From: an uncultured Pelagibacteraceae bacterium
GTDB taxonomy: Bacteria; Pseudomonadota; Alphaproteobacteria; Pelagibacterales; Pelagibacteraceae
DNA: 64,000 nucleotides
NCBI GenBank assembly: GCA_902631265.1
Contig: CACOXX010000002.1
Coordinates: 1 to 64,000 of the forward strand
Reading direction: 5' to 3'
Of the stretch, positions 30,170-39,913 are shown one piece after another (positions within the stretch are counted from its first letter, which is position 1; every line of letters begins with the position of its first letter). The notes below the pieces were generated by a model. That model worked only from the letters and a program-made list of their open reading frames with translations, was not told the DNA's origin and searched no databases. The translations under genes were made by a program, and so were the position numbers.

Positions 30170-30571
30170 TTAACCTTTTAAGGCTTCAGCTAAAAATTTT
30201 GTATCTAGATCGCAGTCTTTATAGCCTTGCTTAATGATGTTCAAATACTTTGTGCTCGGATATTTAAAAGGAGTCTTATTTTCCATTGAGTATGCCATTA
30301 CATCCCTGCCCTCGTATTTAAAAAAAATTTTTTTATAAAGAATAGGAAAGTCTTCATATTTATCGAGACAAGACTCGTCTTTATCTGTTATTTCATACAA
30401 CGCTCCTTGCACACTAGATCCTTTTTTATATTCTATATCCGCTACACATAACTCGCTTCTAAAAGTTAATCGATAATCTTGAAGAATATATTTTTTTAAA
30501 TACTTACAACCAGAACATCTTTTTTTCATTTGATCTTGATGAAGGTTACTACCATAAGCAAAATATAACAT
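30170..30571 (-). CDS. Gamma-glutamylcyclotransferase-like (AIG2-type) protein
   Basis: This 133-residue protein starts MLYFAYGSNLHQDQMKKRC; YGSNL is the substrate-binding loop of the GGCT/AIG2 fold. The later CLDKYEDFPILYKK contains the usual acidic residue position. Family members release 5-oxoproline from gamma-glutamyl amines or peptides. The true substrate is unknown. It overlaps the CinA-type gene by one base and precedes azlC by 1 nt. Confidence 0.75.
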   Translation of the reverse strand: MLYFAYGSNLHQDQMKKRCSGCKYLKKYILQDYRLTFRSELCVADIEYKKGSSVQGALYEITDKDESCLDKYEDFPILYKKIFFKYEGRDVMAYSMENKTPFKYPSTKYLNIIKQGYKDCDLDTKFLAEALKG

Positions 30572-31323
30572 TATACCTCATTAACTATTTGAATTTTTTG
30601 TTCTGCAACAAATTTCAAAATTTCATTATTGCAAGTGTCAATTTTAGCTTTATCAGTGGATCTTACAACAATAGAAACACCTAATTTTCCCGCACGAAAG
30701 AAAGGGTAACTTCCAATCTCAACATCTTGATTGTTATTTTGAACTTGGGTTAAAGATTTTGCAATTTCACTCTCTACAGTTCTTAAATTTATAGTGTGAC
30801 TTAAAATTGGTGCGCCACCAGTAATCAAATGATCTAAACCTCCGAGCATAGACTTTAGAATAGAGGGAACTCCTGGAAGTGAGAAAACATTTTCTACGTA
30901 AAATCCTGGTGCACCACTTGTTGGATTTAATATTAGTTTTGCAGTCATAGGCATCTTCGCCATTTTTTTTCTACCTTCACTAAATTCATTTGGCTTATAA
31001 TATTTTTCTAAAATTGAAAAAGCCTCTTTGTGGTAACCGTACTCAATATCAAAAGCTTTTGATACAGACTCTGCAGTTATGTCATCGTGTGTTGGACCTA
31101 TTCCACCTGTTGTAAAAACATATGAGAATTTTTTTTTAAAAGTATTTATTGTTTCGATAATATCTTTTTCAATATCAGGGATTATTCTTACTTCCTTTAC
31201 TTGTACACCTAAGGAATTCAACCATAGTGATAAAGTACTTGTGTTGATATCTTTAGTTCTTCCAGAAAGAACTTCATTTCCAATTATAATTATGCCTGCA
31301 TTTATTTCTTTTTTATTTTTCAT
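30571..31323 (-). CDS. CinA N-terminal (MoaB/Mog-fold) domain protein
   Basis: The ORF track runs to 31563, but the likely start is the ATG at 31323 (MKNKKEINAGIIIIGNEVLSG). The upstream extension lies antisense inside sfsA. The 250-residue product carries GNEVLSGRTKDINTS and TTGGIGPTHDDITAES, the molybdopterin-binding-like domain of CinA/COG1058. The C-terminal PncC NMN-deamidase domain of full CinA is absent. Stand-alone forms may hydrolyse ADP-ribose-type pyrophosphates. The start is only 22 bp from the divergent sfsA start. Confidence 0.8.
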   Translation of the reverse strand: MKNKKEINAGIIIIGNEVLSGRTKDINTSTLSLWLNSLGVQVKEVRIIPDIEKDIIETINTFKKKFSYVFTTGGIGPTHDDITAESVSKAFDIEYGYHKEAFSILEKYYKPNEFSEGRKKMAKMPMTAKLILNPTSGAPGFYVENVFSLPGVPSILKSMLGGLDHLITGGAPILSHTINLRTVESEIAKSLTQVQNNNQDVEIGSYPFFRAGKLGVSIVVRSTDKAKIDTCNNEILKFVAEQKIQIVNEV

Positions 31324-31345
31324 ATACAAATATAAATTAATAAAT

Positions 31346-32032
31346 ATGGAATTTACCAATACTTTAATCAAAGGCAAACTAATCAAGCGGTATAAAAGAT
31401 TTTTTGTCGATATCAAAGTAAATAATTCAAAGATTACTGCGCACTGTCCCAACACTGGCTCGATGATGGGCCTTTTAGATCCAGGAAATACAGTTTTTGT
31501 TTCTAAAAATAATGATCCAAAAAGAAAACTAAAATTCACATTAGAAATGATTAAATCAAACAATCGTATGATTGGTGTTAATACTCACAGAGCAAACAAA
31601 ATAGTATTGGACGGTCTTAATAAAAAATTAATTAATGAAATGAAAAATGTTAAAGAAATTAAACCAGAATTTAAATATTCAGATGATACAAGGTTTGATT
31701 TCTTATGTGATAAAAATTTACTCGAAGTAAAAAATGTAACTCTTTTAAGGAGTAATGATTTTGCAGAGTTTCCAGATGCTATAACAACCAGAGGCTCAAA
31801 ACATTTAATTAAGTTAGCTGAATCAATCAAAAAAGGCTTTAAACCGTTTGTCTTATTTTTAACTCAAATTGAAGGTATAAATAAATTTAAAATAGCTAAA
31901 GACATCGATGCTGAATATTATAAGAATTATTTAAAAGTTAAAAAAGATGGTGTTAAATTTTTAGCTTATAGATGTAAATTAAACGATAAAGAAATCAGAA
32001 TAGAAAAAAAAATAGATATTGTTGATGAGTAA
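31346..32032 (+). CDS. sfsA: SfsA family protein
   Basis: The ORF track starts at 31079, but the family start is the ATG at 31346 (MEFTNTLIKGKLIKRYKRFF), giving 228 residues. The conserved segments are TAHCPNTGSMMGLLDPGN, EVKNVTL and FPDAITTRGSKHL. SfsA is a conserved bacterial protein named after a sugar-fermentation phenotype, with an OB-like and a nuclease-like domain. Its biochemical role is unsettled. It opens the map-pur operon, with an 8-nt overlap into map. Confidence 0.9.
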   Translation: MEFTNTLIKGKLIKRYKRFFVDIKVNNSKITAHCPNTGSMMGLLDPGNTVFVSKNNDPKRKLKFTLEMIKSNNRMIGVNTHRANKIVLDGLNKKLINEMKNVKEIKPEFKYSDDTRFDFLCDKNLLEVKNVTLLRSNDFAEFPDAITTRGSKHLIKLAESIKKGFKPFVLFLTQIEGINKFKIAKDIDAEYYKNYLKVKKDGVKFLAYRCKLNDKEIRIEKKIDIVDE

Positions 32033-32795
32033 CTATTTGGAAAAATTTGAAAAAATGAGAATTGCCGGTTCTTTGGCTTCTAAAACTTTAGACATGATTA
32101 CAGATTATGTAAGAGAAGGAACAGCAACAAATCATATTGATAAACTTTGTTATGAATTTATAAGAGATAACGGTGGATATTCTGCCCCTCAATTCTATAG
32201 AGGATTTGAAAAATCAATTTGCACTTCGCTTAATCATGTTGTTTGTCACGGTATACCTGGTGACAGAACACTTCAAGATGGAGATATTGTTAATATAGAT
32301 GTAACCGCTATAATCAATGATCACTATGGGGACACGAGTCGAATGTATACTGTTGGTGACATCTCTGTAAAATCAAAAAAACTTATTAACGTTACTTATG
32401 AGTCTCTTAATAGAGCCATTAAGATATTAAAGCCTGGAAAAAGAATTGGTGATATTGGTCATGAGATACAATCTTTTGTAGAAAAAAATGGTTTTTCAGT
32501 TGTAAGAGATTTTTGTGGTCACGGAATAGGAACAAATTTTCATCAAGAGCCAAACATTCTTCACTATGGTTCAAAAGATACTGGGGATGAATTAAAACCA
32601 GGAATGACTTTTACTATTGAGCCAATGATAAATGCTGGAAAGTATCACACTAAAGTTTTAAATGATGGTTGGACAGCAGTTACAAAAGATAAAAAATTAT
32701 CTGCACAATTCGAGCATACTGTTGGAATCACTGAAAATGGTTATGAAATTTTTACAGAATCTGTTAAAGGTTATAGGGAGCCTCCTTACAATTAA
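32025..32795 (+). CDS. map: Methionine aminopeptidase type I
   Basis: Starting at the ATG at 32025 gives 256 residues (MSNYLEKFEKMRIAGSLASK). The earlier 32019 codon in the track is a TTG. Metal ligands are visible in VNIDVTAIINDHYGDTSRMY (two Asp), GHGIGTNFH (His), TIEPMI (Glu) and FEHTVGIT (Glu). The enzyme removes N-terminal Met from nascent proteins. It is coupled to sfsA upstream and overlaps purB by one base. Confidence 0.96.
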   Translation: MSNYLEKFEKMRIAGSLASKTLDMITDYVREGTATNHIDKLCYEFIRDNGGYSAPQFYRGFEKSICTSLNHVVCHGIPGDRTLQDGDIVNIDVTAIINDHYGDTSRMYTVGDISVKSKKLINVTYESLNRAIKILKPGKRIGDIGHEIQSFVEKNGFSVVRDFCGHGIGTNFHQEPNILHYGSKDTGDELKPGMTFTIEPMINAGKYHTKVLNDGWTAVTKDKKLSAQFEHTVGITENGYEIFTESVKGYREPPYN

Positions 32796-34087
32796 TGATA
32801 TCGAGATATTCAAGAAAAGAACTTTCAGAAATTTGGTCAGAAGAAAATAAATATAAAATTTGGCTTGATGTTGAAATTGCAGCAGCTCAAGCAATGGAAA
32901 AGTTTAAGATTATTCCCAAAGGTGTAGCCTCTGTAGTAAAACGAAGAGGCAAAATTAATGTAAAAAGAATTCATCAAATCGAAGAAAAAGTTAAACATGA
33001 TATTATTGCTTTTTTAACTTCAATAACTGAAAAAGCAGGAATTAAAGCAAGGTATCTCCATCAAGGTATGACTTCATCAGATGTGCTTGATACGAGCTTC
33101 AACATTCAATTAGTACAATCAGGTAAAATTTTAATAAAAGATATTGAGAAATTATTATCTGTAATTAAAAAAAAAGCTTACAAGCATAAAATGACTCCAT
33201 GTATTGGTAGAAGTCACGGTATTCATGCTGAGCCAATAACATTTGGTTTAAAGCTAGCAACTTATTATGAAGAATTCAAAAGAAATAAAAAAAGATTACA
33301 GAATGCAATAGACGAAGTTTCAACATGTGCTATTTCAGGTGCAGTTGGAACTTTTGCTAATATAGATCCTAGAGTGGAAGTTTTTGTATCAAAAAAATTA
33401 AAACTAAAGCCTGAACCAATATCAACACAAATTATTCCAAGAGACAGACATGCTTATTATTTTTCTGTTTTAGGAATTATAGCTGGATCCATTGAAAGAT
33501 TTGCAACAGAGATTAGGCATTTACAAAGATCTGAAGTTTATGAGTTGCAAGAATTTTTTTCAAAGGGTCAAAAGGGTTCTTCAGCAATGCCTCACAAAAA
33601 AAATCCGATACTAAGTGAAAATTTAACAGGGCTTGCAAGACTTGTCAGAAGTAACGTTGTTCCTGCACTAGAAAATATTGCTCTATGGCATGAACGAGAT
33701 ATATCTCACTCTAGCGTAGAGAGAAATATAGGTCCTGATGCTAATATTACTTTAGATTTTGCTTTATTTAGACTTACAAATCTTGTGGATAATATGATTA
33801 TTTATCCAAAAAATATGATGAAAAATCTTAATATAACTAAAGGAGTAATTTTTTCACAAGAGATGATGTTAGAACTTACTAAAGTTGGTCTTTCAAGAGA
33901 AAAGGCTTATAAAAAAATTCAAATGCATGCGATTAATAGCTTTAATAAGAATACCAATCTGATTGAACTAATTAAAAAGGATAAATCAATCACATCTCTA
34001 ATTTCTGAAAAAAAAGTTGATAAAGTGTTTACATATTCAAAGCATTTAAAAAATGTAAATTATATTTTTAGAAGAGTTTTTAAATAA
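32795..34087 (+). CDS. purB: Adenylosuccinate lyase
   Basis: The 430-residue lyase has the fumarase/aspartase-superfamily signature GSSAMPHKKNPILSEN near residue 265 and TSSDVLDTSFNIQL earlier. It cleaves SAICAR to AICAR and adenylosuccinate to AMP. TAATG overlaps join it to both map and purC, so it is part of one purine transcript. Confidence 0.97.
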   Translation: MISRYSRKELSEIWSEENKYKIWLDVEIAAAQAMEKFKIIPKGVASVVKRRGKINVKRIHQIEEKVKHDIIAFLTSITEKAGIKARYLHQGMTSSDVLDTSFNIQLVQSGKILIKDIEKLLSVIKKKAYKHKMTPCIGRSHGIHAEPITFGLKLATYYEEFKRNKKRLQNAIDEVSTCAISGAVGTFANIDPRVEVFVSKKLKLKPEPISTQIIPRDRHAYYFSVLGIIAGSIERFATEIRHLQRSEVYELQEFFSKGQKGSSAMPHKKNPILSENLTGLARLVRSNVVPALENIALWHERDISHSSVERNIGPDANITLDFALFRLTNLVDNMIIYPKNMMKNLNITKGVIFSQEMMLELTKVGLSREKAYKKIQMHAINSFNKNTNLIELIKKDKSITSLISEKKVDKVFTYSKHLKNVNYIFRRVFK

Positions 34088-34869
34088 TGAAAAAGGGAAA
34101 AAAATTATACGAAGGAAAAGCAAAAGTTATTTTTGCTACTGACAATAAAGACTTTGTAATTCAGCACTTTAAGGATGATGCAACAGCTTTTAATAATCAA
34201 AAAAGAGCAAAGATTGAAGGCAAAGGTGTTCTTAATAACAGAATTTCTGAACATATATTAATGAACCTTGATCAAGTTGGAATAAAAAATCATTTAGTTA
34301 AAAGACTTAATATGAGAGAGCAACTTATCAAACATGTCGAAATTATTCCGATCGAATTTATTGTAAGAAATATTGCAACTGGTTCTCTCACAAAAAGACT
34401 TGGTATAGAAGACGGTACCATTTTAGAAGATCCACTAATTGAATATTGTTTAAAAAACGATGAACTTGGAGATCCTTTTATTTCTAAAGAGCATATCTAT
34501 ACTTTTAAATGGGCAACTAAAAAAGAAATAGAAAAAATAGATAAACAACTATTAAGGATAAATGACTTCATGGTAGGAATGTTTAGAGGTGTTGGCATTA
34601 AACTTGTAGATTTTAAAGTTGAATTTGGAAGAATTAAAAACAACGGTAAAACAGATGTGATGCTGGCAGATGAGATAAGTCCAGACACTTGTAGATTATG
34701 GGATAATAAAACTGATAAAAAATTAGATAAAGATAGATTTAGAAATAATCTTGGTAATTTAATTAATGCATATCAAGAAGTAGCAAAAAGATTAGGTATT
34801 CTTCACGAACAATCCAACATACAAGCTGTCAACTTTGAAAAACCAAAAGCGGTAAAAAACAAAAAATAA
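34087..34869 (+). CDS. purC: SAICAR synthetase
   Basis: This 260-residue enzyme joins aspartate to CAIR. The N-terminus KLYEGKAKVIF and the motifs IEFIVRNIATGS and DEISPDTCRLWD are typical of PurC. It is about 23 residues longer than the E. coli enzyme, with a basic C-terminal tail (KPKAVKNKK). It lies between purB and purS with no spacer. Confidence 0.97.
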   Translation: MKKGKKLYEGKAKVIFATDNKDFVIQHFKDDATAFNNQKRAKIEGKGVLNNRISEHILMNLDQVGIKNHLVKRLNMREQLIKHVEIIPIEFIVRNIATGSLTKRLGIEDGTILEDPLIEYCLKNDELGDPFISKEHIYTFKWATKKEIEKIDKQLLRINDFMVGMFRGVGIKLVDFKVEFGRIKNNGKTDVMLADEISPDTCRLWDNKTDKKLDKDRFRNNLGNLINAYQEVAKRLGILHEQSNIQAVNFEKPKAVKNKK

Positions 34870-35103
34870 ATGAAAGTAAAGGTAGTTGTTACTCTTAAAT
34901 CTGGAGTTCTTGATCCTCAAGGTAAAGCAATACAGCAAACCTTAAATGGAATGGGCTTTGCAAACGTTAAAGATGTAAGGCAAGGAAAATATTTTGATAT
35001 AGATATTGATGAAAGTGATGAACAAAAAGCAAAACTTTCTGCGGAAGAAATTTGTAAAAAACTTCTAGCCAATCAGGTCATTGAGGATTTTAAGATTATT
35101 TAA
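34870..35103 (+). CDS. purS: FGAM synthase subunit PurS
   Basis: The 77-residue protein has the PurS pattern KVKVVVTLKSGVLDPQGKAIQQTL and ends IEDFKII. PurS bridges PurL and PurQ in the three-subunit formylglycinamidine ribonucleotide synthase. It directly abuts purC and overlaps purQ by one base, so the complex subunits are made together. Confidence 0.96.
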   Translation: MKVKVVVTLKSGVLDPQGKAIQQTLNGMGFANVKDVRQGKYFDIDIDESDEQKAKLSAEEICKKLLANQVIEDFKII

Positions 35104-35786
35104 TGAATTCATCGGTCATTATATTCCCTGGATCTAATTGTGATAGGGATATGGATGTTGCATTAAAAAAATTTGGTTTTAAAAATAAAATGGTCTGGCA
35201 TGATGATGATAAATTACCCCAAAGTGACTTAATTGTTTTGCCAGGTGGGTTTTCTTATGGAGATTATCTTAGATGTGGAAGTATAGCTGGTAAATCAAAA
35301 ATTATTCAATCTGTAATCGATTTTGCAAACTCTGGAGGTTTAGTTTTAGGTATTTGTAATGGATTTCAAATCTTAACAGAAACCGGTCTATTAAAAGGTG
35401 TTCTTCAACAAAACAAGAATATTGAATTTATTTGTAAAAATATATTTGTCAAAGTTAACAATAATGAAAACAAATTTTTTGAAAATATAGATAAAGACGT
35501 CTTAGAGCTTCATATAGCACATAATGAAGGTAACTATTTTTGTACTGAAGATGAACTTAAGTCTTTAGAAGATAACAATCAAATTGCAGCTTACTATTGT
35601 AGCTCTGATGGAAAAGTAGATGATAAGTCAAATCCAAACGGTGCAATAAAAAATATTGCTGGAATATTCAATAAAAAGAAAAATATTTTAGGAATGATGC
35701 CTCACCCCGAGCGAATGATAGATCAAAGTTTATCTGGTGAAGATGGCTCAATATTTTTTGAAAATTTATTAAAGAATTTGAAATAA
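35103..35786 (+). CDS. purQ: FGAM synthase glutaminase subunit PurQ
   Basis: The 227-residue class I glutamine amidotransferase has [14 protein letters not shown], the nucleophilic Cys in [13 protein letters not shown] and the His/Glu pair in MMPHPERM. It supplies ammonia to PurL. Its stop overlaps the purL ATG by one base. Confidence 0.97.
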   Translation: MNSSVIIFPGSNCDRDMDVALKKFGFKNKMVWHDDDKLPQSDLIVLPGGFSYGDYLRCGSIAGKSKIIQSVIDFANSGGLVLGICNGFQILTETGLLKGVLQQNKNIEFICKNIFVKVNNNENKFFENIDKDVLELHIAHNEGNYFCTEDELKSLEDNNQIAAYYCSSDGKVDDKSNPNGAIKNIAGIFNKKKNILGMMPHPERMIDQSLSGEDGSIFFENLLKNLK

Positions 35787-37975
35787 TGGAAGTAAATGAA
35801 AAAATTGCAGTAGATCATGGGTTAAAGCCTGAGGAATACAAAAAAATTTGTGATTTGTTAAAGCGTATTCCAAATTTAACAGAACTTGGAATTTTTTCAG
35901 CAATGTGGAATGAGCATTGCTCCTATAAATCTTCAAGATTACATCTAAAAAAACTAAACACTAAGGGTAAAAAAGTAATTCAAGGTCCAGGTGAAAATGC
36001 TGGCGTAATTGATATAGGTGATGACGATGCAATAGTTTTTAAAATTGAAAGTCATAACCATCCCTCATTTATAGAACCATACCAAGGTGCAGCAACAGGA
36101 GTTGGTGGAATAATGAGAGATGTTTTTACAATGGGTGCAAGACCAATCGCAAATTTAAATTCAATTCATTTTGGCTCAACCCAACACAAAAAAACTAAAA
36201 ATTTATTGAGAGGAGTAGTCAAAGGGATTGGAGGCTATGGAAATTGTATTGGCGTTCCAACTATAGCTGGTCAAACTTGCTTTGATCAATCTTATAATGG
36301 AAATATTTTAGTAAATGCAATGACATTAGGTTTGGTAAATAAAAATAAAATTTTTTACTCAAAAGCTGCAGGGATAAACAAACCAGTTATATATGTTGGA
36401 TCAAAAACTGGCAGAGATGGTATTCATGGAGCAAGTATGGCATCAGCAATATTTGATGACAAAATAGAGGAAAAAAAACCAACCGTTCAAGTTGGAGATC
36501 CTTTTACTGAAAAACTTCTTTTAGAGGCTTGCTTAGAATTAATGTCGGACAAATCTATTATTGCTATTCAAGATATGGGTGCTGCAGGATTGACTTCATC
36601 AAGTATTGAAATGGCATCAAAAGGAAATTTAGGAATTGAATTACATTTAGATAAAGTACCATGCAGAGAAGAAAAGATGACACCTTATGAAATTATGTTG
36701 TCTGAAAGCCAAGAAAGAATGTTGATAGTTTTAGAAAATGGGAAGGAAGATAGTGCAAAAAAAATATTTGATAAATGGAACCTAGATTTTGCAGTAATAG
36801 GAAAAACAACTAATTCCAAAAATATTGAGCTTTATTTTGAAAAAGAAAAAGTAGCAAATGTACCAATTAAATTTTTAGCAAATGAAGCTCCTATGTATGA
36901 TAGACCTTGGAAAAAAATCAAACTTCCTCAAAAGATTAAATTTTCAAATAATGAATTAAAAAAATTAAAGTTTAATGATGTAATTAAAAAAATGATTTCC
37001 CATCCAAATATCTGTTCTAAGCAATGGATATGGGAACAATATGATCATACTGTTATGGGAGATACAATTCAAAAACCTGGTGGTGATGCAGGTGTTGTAA
37101 GAGTACACGGCACCAAAAAAGCTGTAGCTTCATCAGTTGACTCATCCGCATCTTATTGTCATGCACATCCATTCACTGGAGGAAAACAAGTTGTTTGTGA
37201 AGCTTGGAGAAATCTAGTTTCAGTTGGTGCAGAACCTATAGCAATAACGAATTGTTTAAATTTTGGAAACCCAGAAAAAAAAGAAAATATGGGTGAATTT
37301 GTTGAATGCATCGATGGAATTAATGAAGCTAGCAAATATTTAAATTTCCCTGTCGTTTCGGGAAACGTATCGTTTTACAATGAGACAAAAGATAAAGGAA
37401 TAAAACCTACACCCACAATTGGAGGTGTTGGTTTAATAAAAGACTATAAAAATTTAATGACCATGAAGTTTAAATCAAAAGAAAACTTAGTTTTAGTTGT
37501 TGGAAAAACAGAAGGAAATTTAGATCAAAGTATCTTTGCAAATGTAATTTTAGATGAAAAAAAAGGACCGCCACCTGAAATAAATTTATTTAATGAAAAA
37601 AATAATGGGGAAACAATTCTTAAAATTATTAAAGAAAAATTAGCGTTATCAGTCCACGACGTATCTCTGGGTGGAATAATGATTGGTGCTTTAAAGATGT
37701 GCATAGCAGGCAGTAAGGGAATTAAATTTTATAAATTCAAGAATTTAACAAATATTTATCAATATTTTTTTTCTGAGGATCAAGGAAGATACATTATTGA
37801 AGTAGAGAAAAATAATCTCAAAAAAGTAGAGAGCACTTTAAAGAAAAACTCTGTGCATTTCGATTTATTAGGAGAAACAACAGATAAAGAGATTATCATA
37901 AATGATGAGCCAACATTTACAGTGGACAAGGTGACAGAATTTTATAAAGGTTGGTTATATAAATACATGAGTTAA
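35786..37975 (+). CDS. purL: FGAM synthase subunit PurL, small type
   Basis: At 729 residues this is the small PurL that needs separate PurS and PurQ, as found next to it. The ATP-binding region includes [20 protein letters not shown] and the second half [13 protein letters not shown] and [17 protein letters not shown]. The reaction converts FGAR plus glutamine plus ATP to FGAM. BolA follows after 2 nt. Confidence 0.98.
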   Translation: MEVNEKIAVDHGLKPEEYKKICDLLKRIPNLTELGIFSAMWNEHCSYKSSRLHLKKLNTKGKKVIQGPGENAGVIDIGDDDAIVFKIESHNHPSFIEPYQGAATGVGGIMRDVFTMGARPIANLNSIHFGSTQHKKTKNLLRGVVKGIGGYGNCIGVPTIAGQTCFDQSYNGNILVNAMTLGLVNKNKIFYSKAAGINKPVIYVGSKTGRDGIHGASMASAIFDDKIEEKKPTVQVGDPFTEKLLLEACLELMSDKSIIAIQDMGAAGLTSSSIEMASKGNLGIELHLDKVPCREEKMTPYEIMLSESQERMLIVLENGKEDSAKKIFDKWNLDFAVIGKTTNSKNIELYFEKEKVANVPIKFLANEAPMYDRPWKKIKLPQKIKFSNNELKKLKFNDVIKKMISHPNICSKQWIWEQYDHTVMGDTIQKPGGDAGVVRVHGTKKAVASSVDSSASYCHAHPFTGGKQVVCEAWRNLVSVGAEPIAITNCLNFGNPEKKENMGEFVECIDGINEASKYLNFPVVSGNVSFYNETKDKGIKPTPTIGGVGLIKDYKNLMTMKFKSKENLVLVVGKTEGNLDQSIFANVILDEKKGPPPEINLFNEKNNGETILKIIKEKLALSVHDVSLGGIMIGALKMCIAGSKGIKFYKFKNLTNIYQYFFSEDQGRYIIEVEKNNLKKVESTLKKNSVHFDLLGETTDKEIIINDEPTFTVDKVTEFYKGWLYKYMS

Positions 37976-37977
37976 TT

Positions 37978-38208
37978 ATGGCGATGGACTTAAAAGAAAT
38001 TGAAAAAATGATAAAAGAGGCTCTGCCAGATGCTGTTATTGATATTCAAGACTTAGCTGGTGACGGGAATCACTATTCCGCCACAGTGACTTCTACTCAA
38101 TTTAAAGGTAAAAATAAAGTGCAACAACATAAAATGGTGTATGATGCTTTAAAAGGAAAAATGGGAAACGAGCTTCATGCTCTAGCGCTTAAGACAAAGG
38201 AAAATTAA
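37978..38208 (+). CDS. bolA: BolA family protein
   Basis: This 76-residue protein has the BolA core AVIDIQDLAGDGNHYSATVTS and KMVYDALKGKMGNELHALALKT, including the conserved His positions. BolA proteins partner with monothiol glutaredoxins to hold a [2Fe-2S] cluster. The next gene, overlapping by one base, is exactly such a glutaredoxin, so they probably act as a pair. Confidence 0.93.
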   Translation: MAMDLKEIEKMIKEALPDAVIDIQDLAGDGNHYSATVTSTQFKGKNKVQQHKMVYDALKGKMGNELHALALKTKEN

Positions 38209-38540
38209 TGGATCAACAAGTTAAAGAACAGATAGAAAGTTCGATAAACAACAGCGATGTTTGTTTATTTATGAAAGGTAGTCCAGAAGCTCCGCAGTGT
38301 GGTTTCTCAATGGCTGTCTCTAACATCTTAAAAATTTTGGAAGTTAAATATCAAAGTGTTGACGTATTAAAAGATCAAAAAATTCGTGAAGGTATTAAGA
38401 TATATAGTGAGTGGCCAACGATCCCTCAACTTTATATAAAAAAAGAATTCATCGGTGGATGTGATATCGTAAAAGAAATGTTTGAGAACGGTGAACTTAA
38501 AAAAGTTTTTGACGAAAAAGGTATAGGATATAAAAAATAA
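38208..38540 (+). CDS. grxD: Monothiol glutaredoxin (Grx4-type)
   Basis: The 110-residue protein contains the monothiol CGFS active site (residues 31-34) in PEAPQCGFSMAV and the glutathione-binding WPTIPQLYI and GGCDI motifs. It carries [2Fe-2S] clusters with BolA rather than acting as a general reductase. It ends 2 nt before the convergent rpsD stop, with no terminator hairpin visible. Confidence 0.95.
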   Translation: MDQQVKEQIESSINNSDVCLFMKGSPEAPQCGFSMAVSNILKILEVKYQSVDVLKDQKIREGIKIYSEWPTIPQLYIKKEFIGGCDIVKEMFENGELKKVFDEKGIGYKK

Positions 38541-38542
38541 TA

Positions 38543-39160
38543 TTATCTAGAGTAATATTCGATTACTAGGTTTGGCTCCATAACAACAGGATAAGGAACT
38601 TCTTCAAACTTTGGTGTTCTCACAAATTTAATTGTTCTTTTCTTTTCATCTACTTGCAAATATTCAGGAATATCTCTTTCTTTGTTAGCTAACGCTATAT
38701 CAATAATAGCTAATTGTTTTGATTTATCTTTAATCTCTATAGTGTCTTCTTCACTTAAAAGGTAGCTTGATATGTTTACTTTTTTACCATTCACTTTTAC
38801 ATGTCCATGATTAATAAACTGTCTTGATGAAAAAATCGTACTAGAAAATTTTGCTCTGTAAATAACTGAGTCTAATCTTCTTTCTAATAAACCTATTAAA
38901 TTTTCTGCAGTATCCCCTTTTTTCATAATGGCTTTTCTATAAACATTTCTGAATTGTCGCTCATTTATATTTCCATAATATGATTTTAATTTTTGCTTAG
39001 CTTGAAGTTGAGTTCCGTAGTCTGATAATTTTGCATTTTTAGATTGTCCGTGTTGTCCTGGAGGGTATGCTCTCTTATTGAAAGGGCTTTTTGGTCTTCC
39101 CCAAAGGTTAACCTTCAGTCTTCTATCAATTTTGTGTTTAGAATTTAATCTTTTTGTCAT
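38543..39160 (-). CDS. rpsD: 30S ribosomal protein S4
   Basis: The 205-residue protein has the S4 start (RYKIDR-like [17 protein letters not shown]), the S4 RNA-binding domain ([33 protein letters not shown]) and the C-terminal VIEYYSR. S4 is a primary 16S rRNA binder. It stands outside the main ribosomal cluster with its own predicted promoter. The 11 nt between the -10 box and the ATG hold no Shine-Dalgarno. Confidence 0.97.
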   Translation of the reverse strand: MTKRLNSKHKIDRRLKVNLWGRPKSPFNKRAYPPGQHGQSKNAKLSDYGTQLQAKQKLKSYYGNINERQFRNVYRKAIMKKGDTAENLIGLLERRLDSVIYRAKFSSTIFSSRQFINHGHVKVNGKKVNISSYLLSEEDTIEIKDKSKQLAIIDIALANKERDIPEYLQVDEKKRTIKFVRTPKFEEVPYPVVMEPNLVIEYYSR

Positions 39161-39171
39161 TTGGTGAATGG

Positions 39172-39199
39172 GTTATAAACTTAACATCTTATTTGTCAA
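39172..39199 (-). promoter_or_regulatory. Predicted rpsD promoter, near-leaderless
   Basis: In the 39-nt gap between the trmJ-like gene and rpsD the minus strand has a perfect -35 TTGACA (39194-39199), a 16-bp spacer and -10 TATAAC (39172-39177). A normal start site would lie about 5 nt before the rpsD ATG. That would give an mRNA with almost no leader. Confidence 0.6.
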
Positions 39200-39913
39200 T
39201 CAACGTTTTTTTCCTAAACTTGCAAATACACTTGATAAAATACGTGTTTCTTTATCTGAAAGTTCCATTCTATAAAAAATGTTTATTAAATTTTCAAGCA
39301 TTATAGGTTTTTTTTCTTTGTGTTTAAAAAAATTAATTTCATTTAGATTATTTAGGCATAAATTTATCATCGCTTGAATTTCCTTTTTAGATGCTTTCTT
39401 TACTTTCTTTGACTTTTCAAATTGACTAGATTTGGAATTTAATAAACTTGAGATGAATTGCGCAATAATTATAAGGCTATGGGATAGATTTAAAGATTTA
39501 AAATTTGTGTTTGTAGGTATTTGTAAAGTGTAATTTGCATAACTAACTTCTTTATTTGATAAACCTGATGCTTCTGAGCCAAATAAAACCCCAATTTTTT
39601 TTCTAAAATCTATTTTTCTTAAACCCTCAAGATTAATATGTTTTATATTTTTGTTTCTAAATCTTGCAGATGTAGCGATTAATATATCAATATCTCCTAA
39701 GGAACTTTCTAAATTATTAAATACTTTGCTCTTTTTTATAATGTCTTTCGCTCCAACAGATGTTGCTAATATCTTATCATTAGGAAAAATAGGTTTTGGA
39801 TCAATCAGATAGAGCTTTTGAAAATTAAAATTTTTTATTGCTCTTGCACATGCGCCAATATTTTCTGATAGCTGCGGTTTATGTAAAATAAATGTAACTT
39901 TATTCTTGTTCAT
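39200..39913 (-). CDS. trmJ: TrmJ-like tRNA/rRNA 2'-O-methyltransferase
   Basis: The 237-residue SPOUT methyltransferase has LHKPQLSENIGACARAIKNF, LFGSEASGLSNKEVS and SLNLSHSLIIIAQFI, matching the TrmJ/LasT group that methylates position 32 of tRNAs. The C-terminal extension (about 160-237) is typical of TrmJ. It abuts the DUF1989 gene upstream. The exact target is inferred from the family. Confidence 0.85.
   Translation of the reverse strand: MNKNKVTFILHKPQLSENIGACARAIKNFNFQKLYLIDPKPIFPNDKILATSVGAKDIIKKSKVFNNLESSLGDIDILIATSARFRNKNIKHINLEGLRKIDFRKKIGVLFGSEASGLSNKEVSYANYTLQIPTNTNFKSLNLSHSLIIIAQFISSLLNSKSSQFEKSKKVKKASKKEIQAMINLCLNNLNEINFFKHKEKKPIMLENLINIFYRMELSDKETRILSSVFASLGKKR

Noticed and set aside
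31079-31345. N-terminal extension of the sfsA ORF
   Set aside because: It is antisense to the CinA-type gene; SfsA similarity begins at the ATG at 31346.
31324-31563. N-terminal extension of the CinA-type ORF
   Set aside because: It is antisense to the conserved start of sfsA and has no CinA-like sequence; the ATG at 31323 fits the family.
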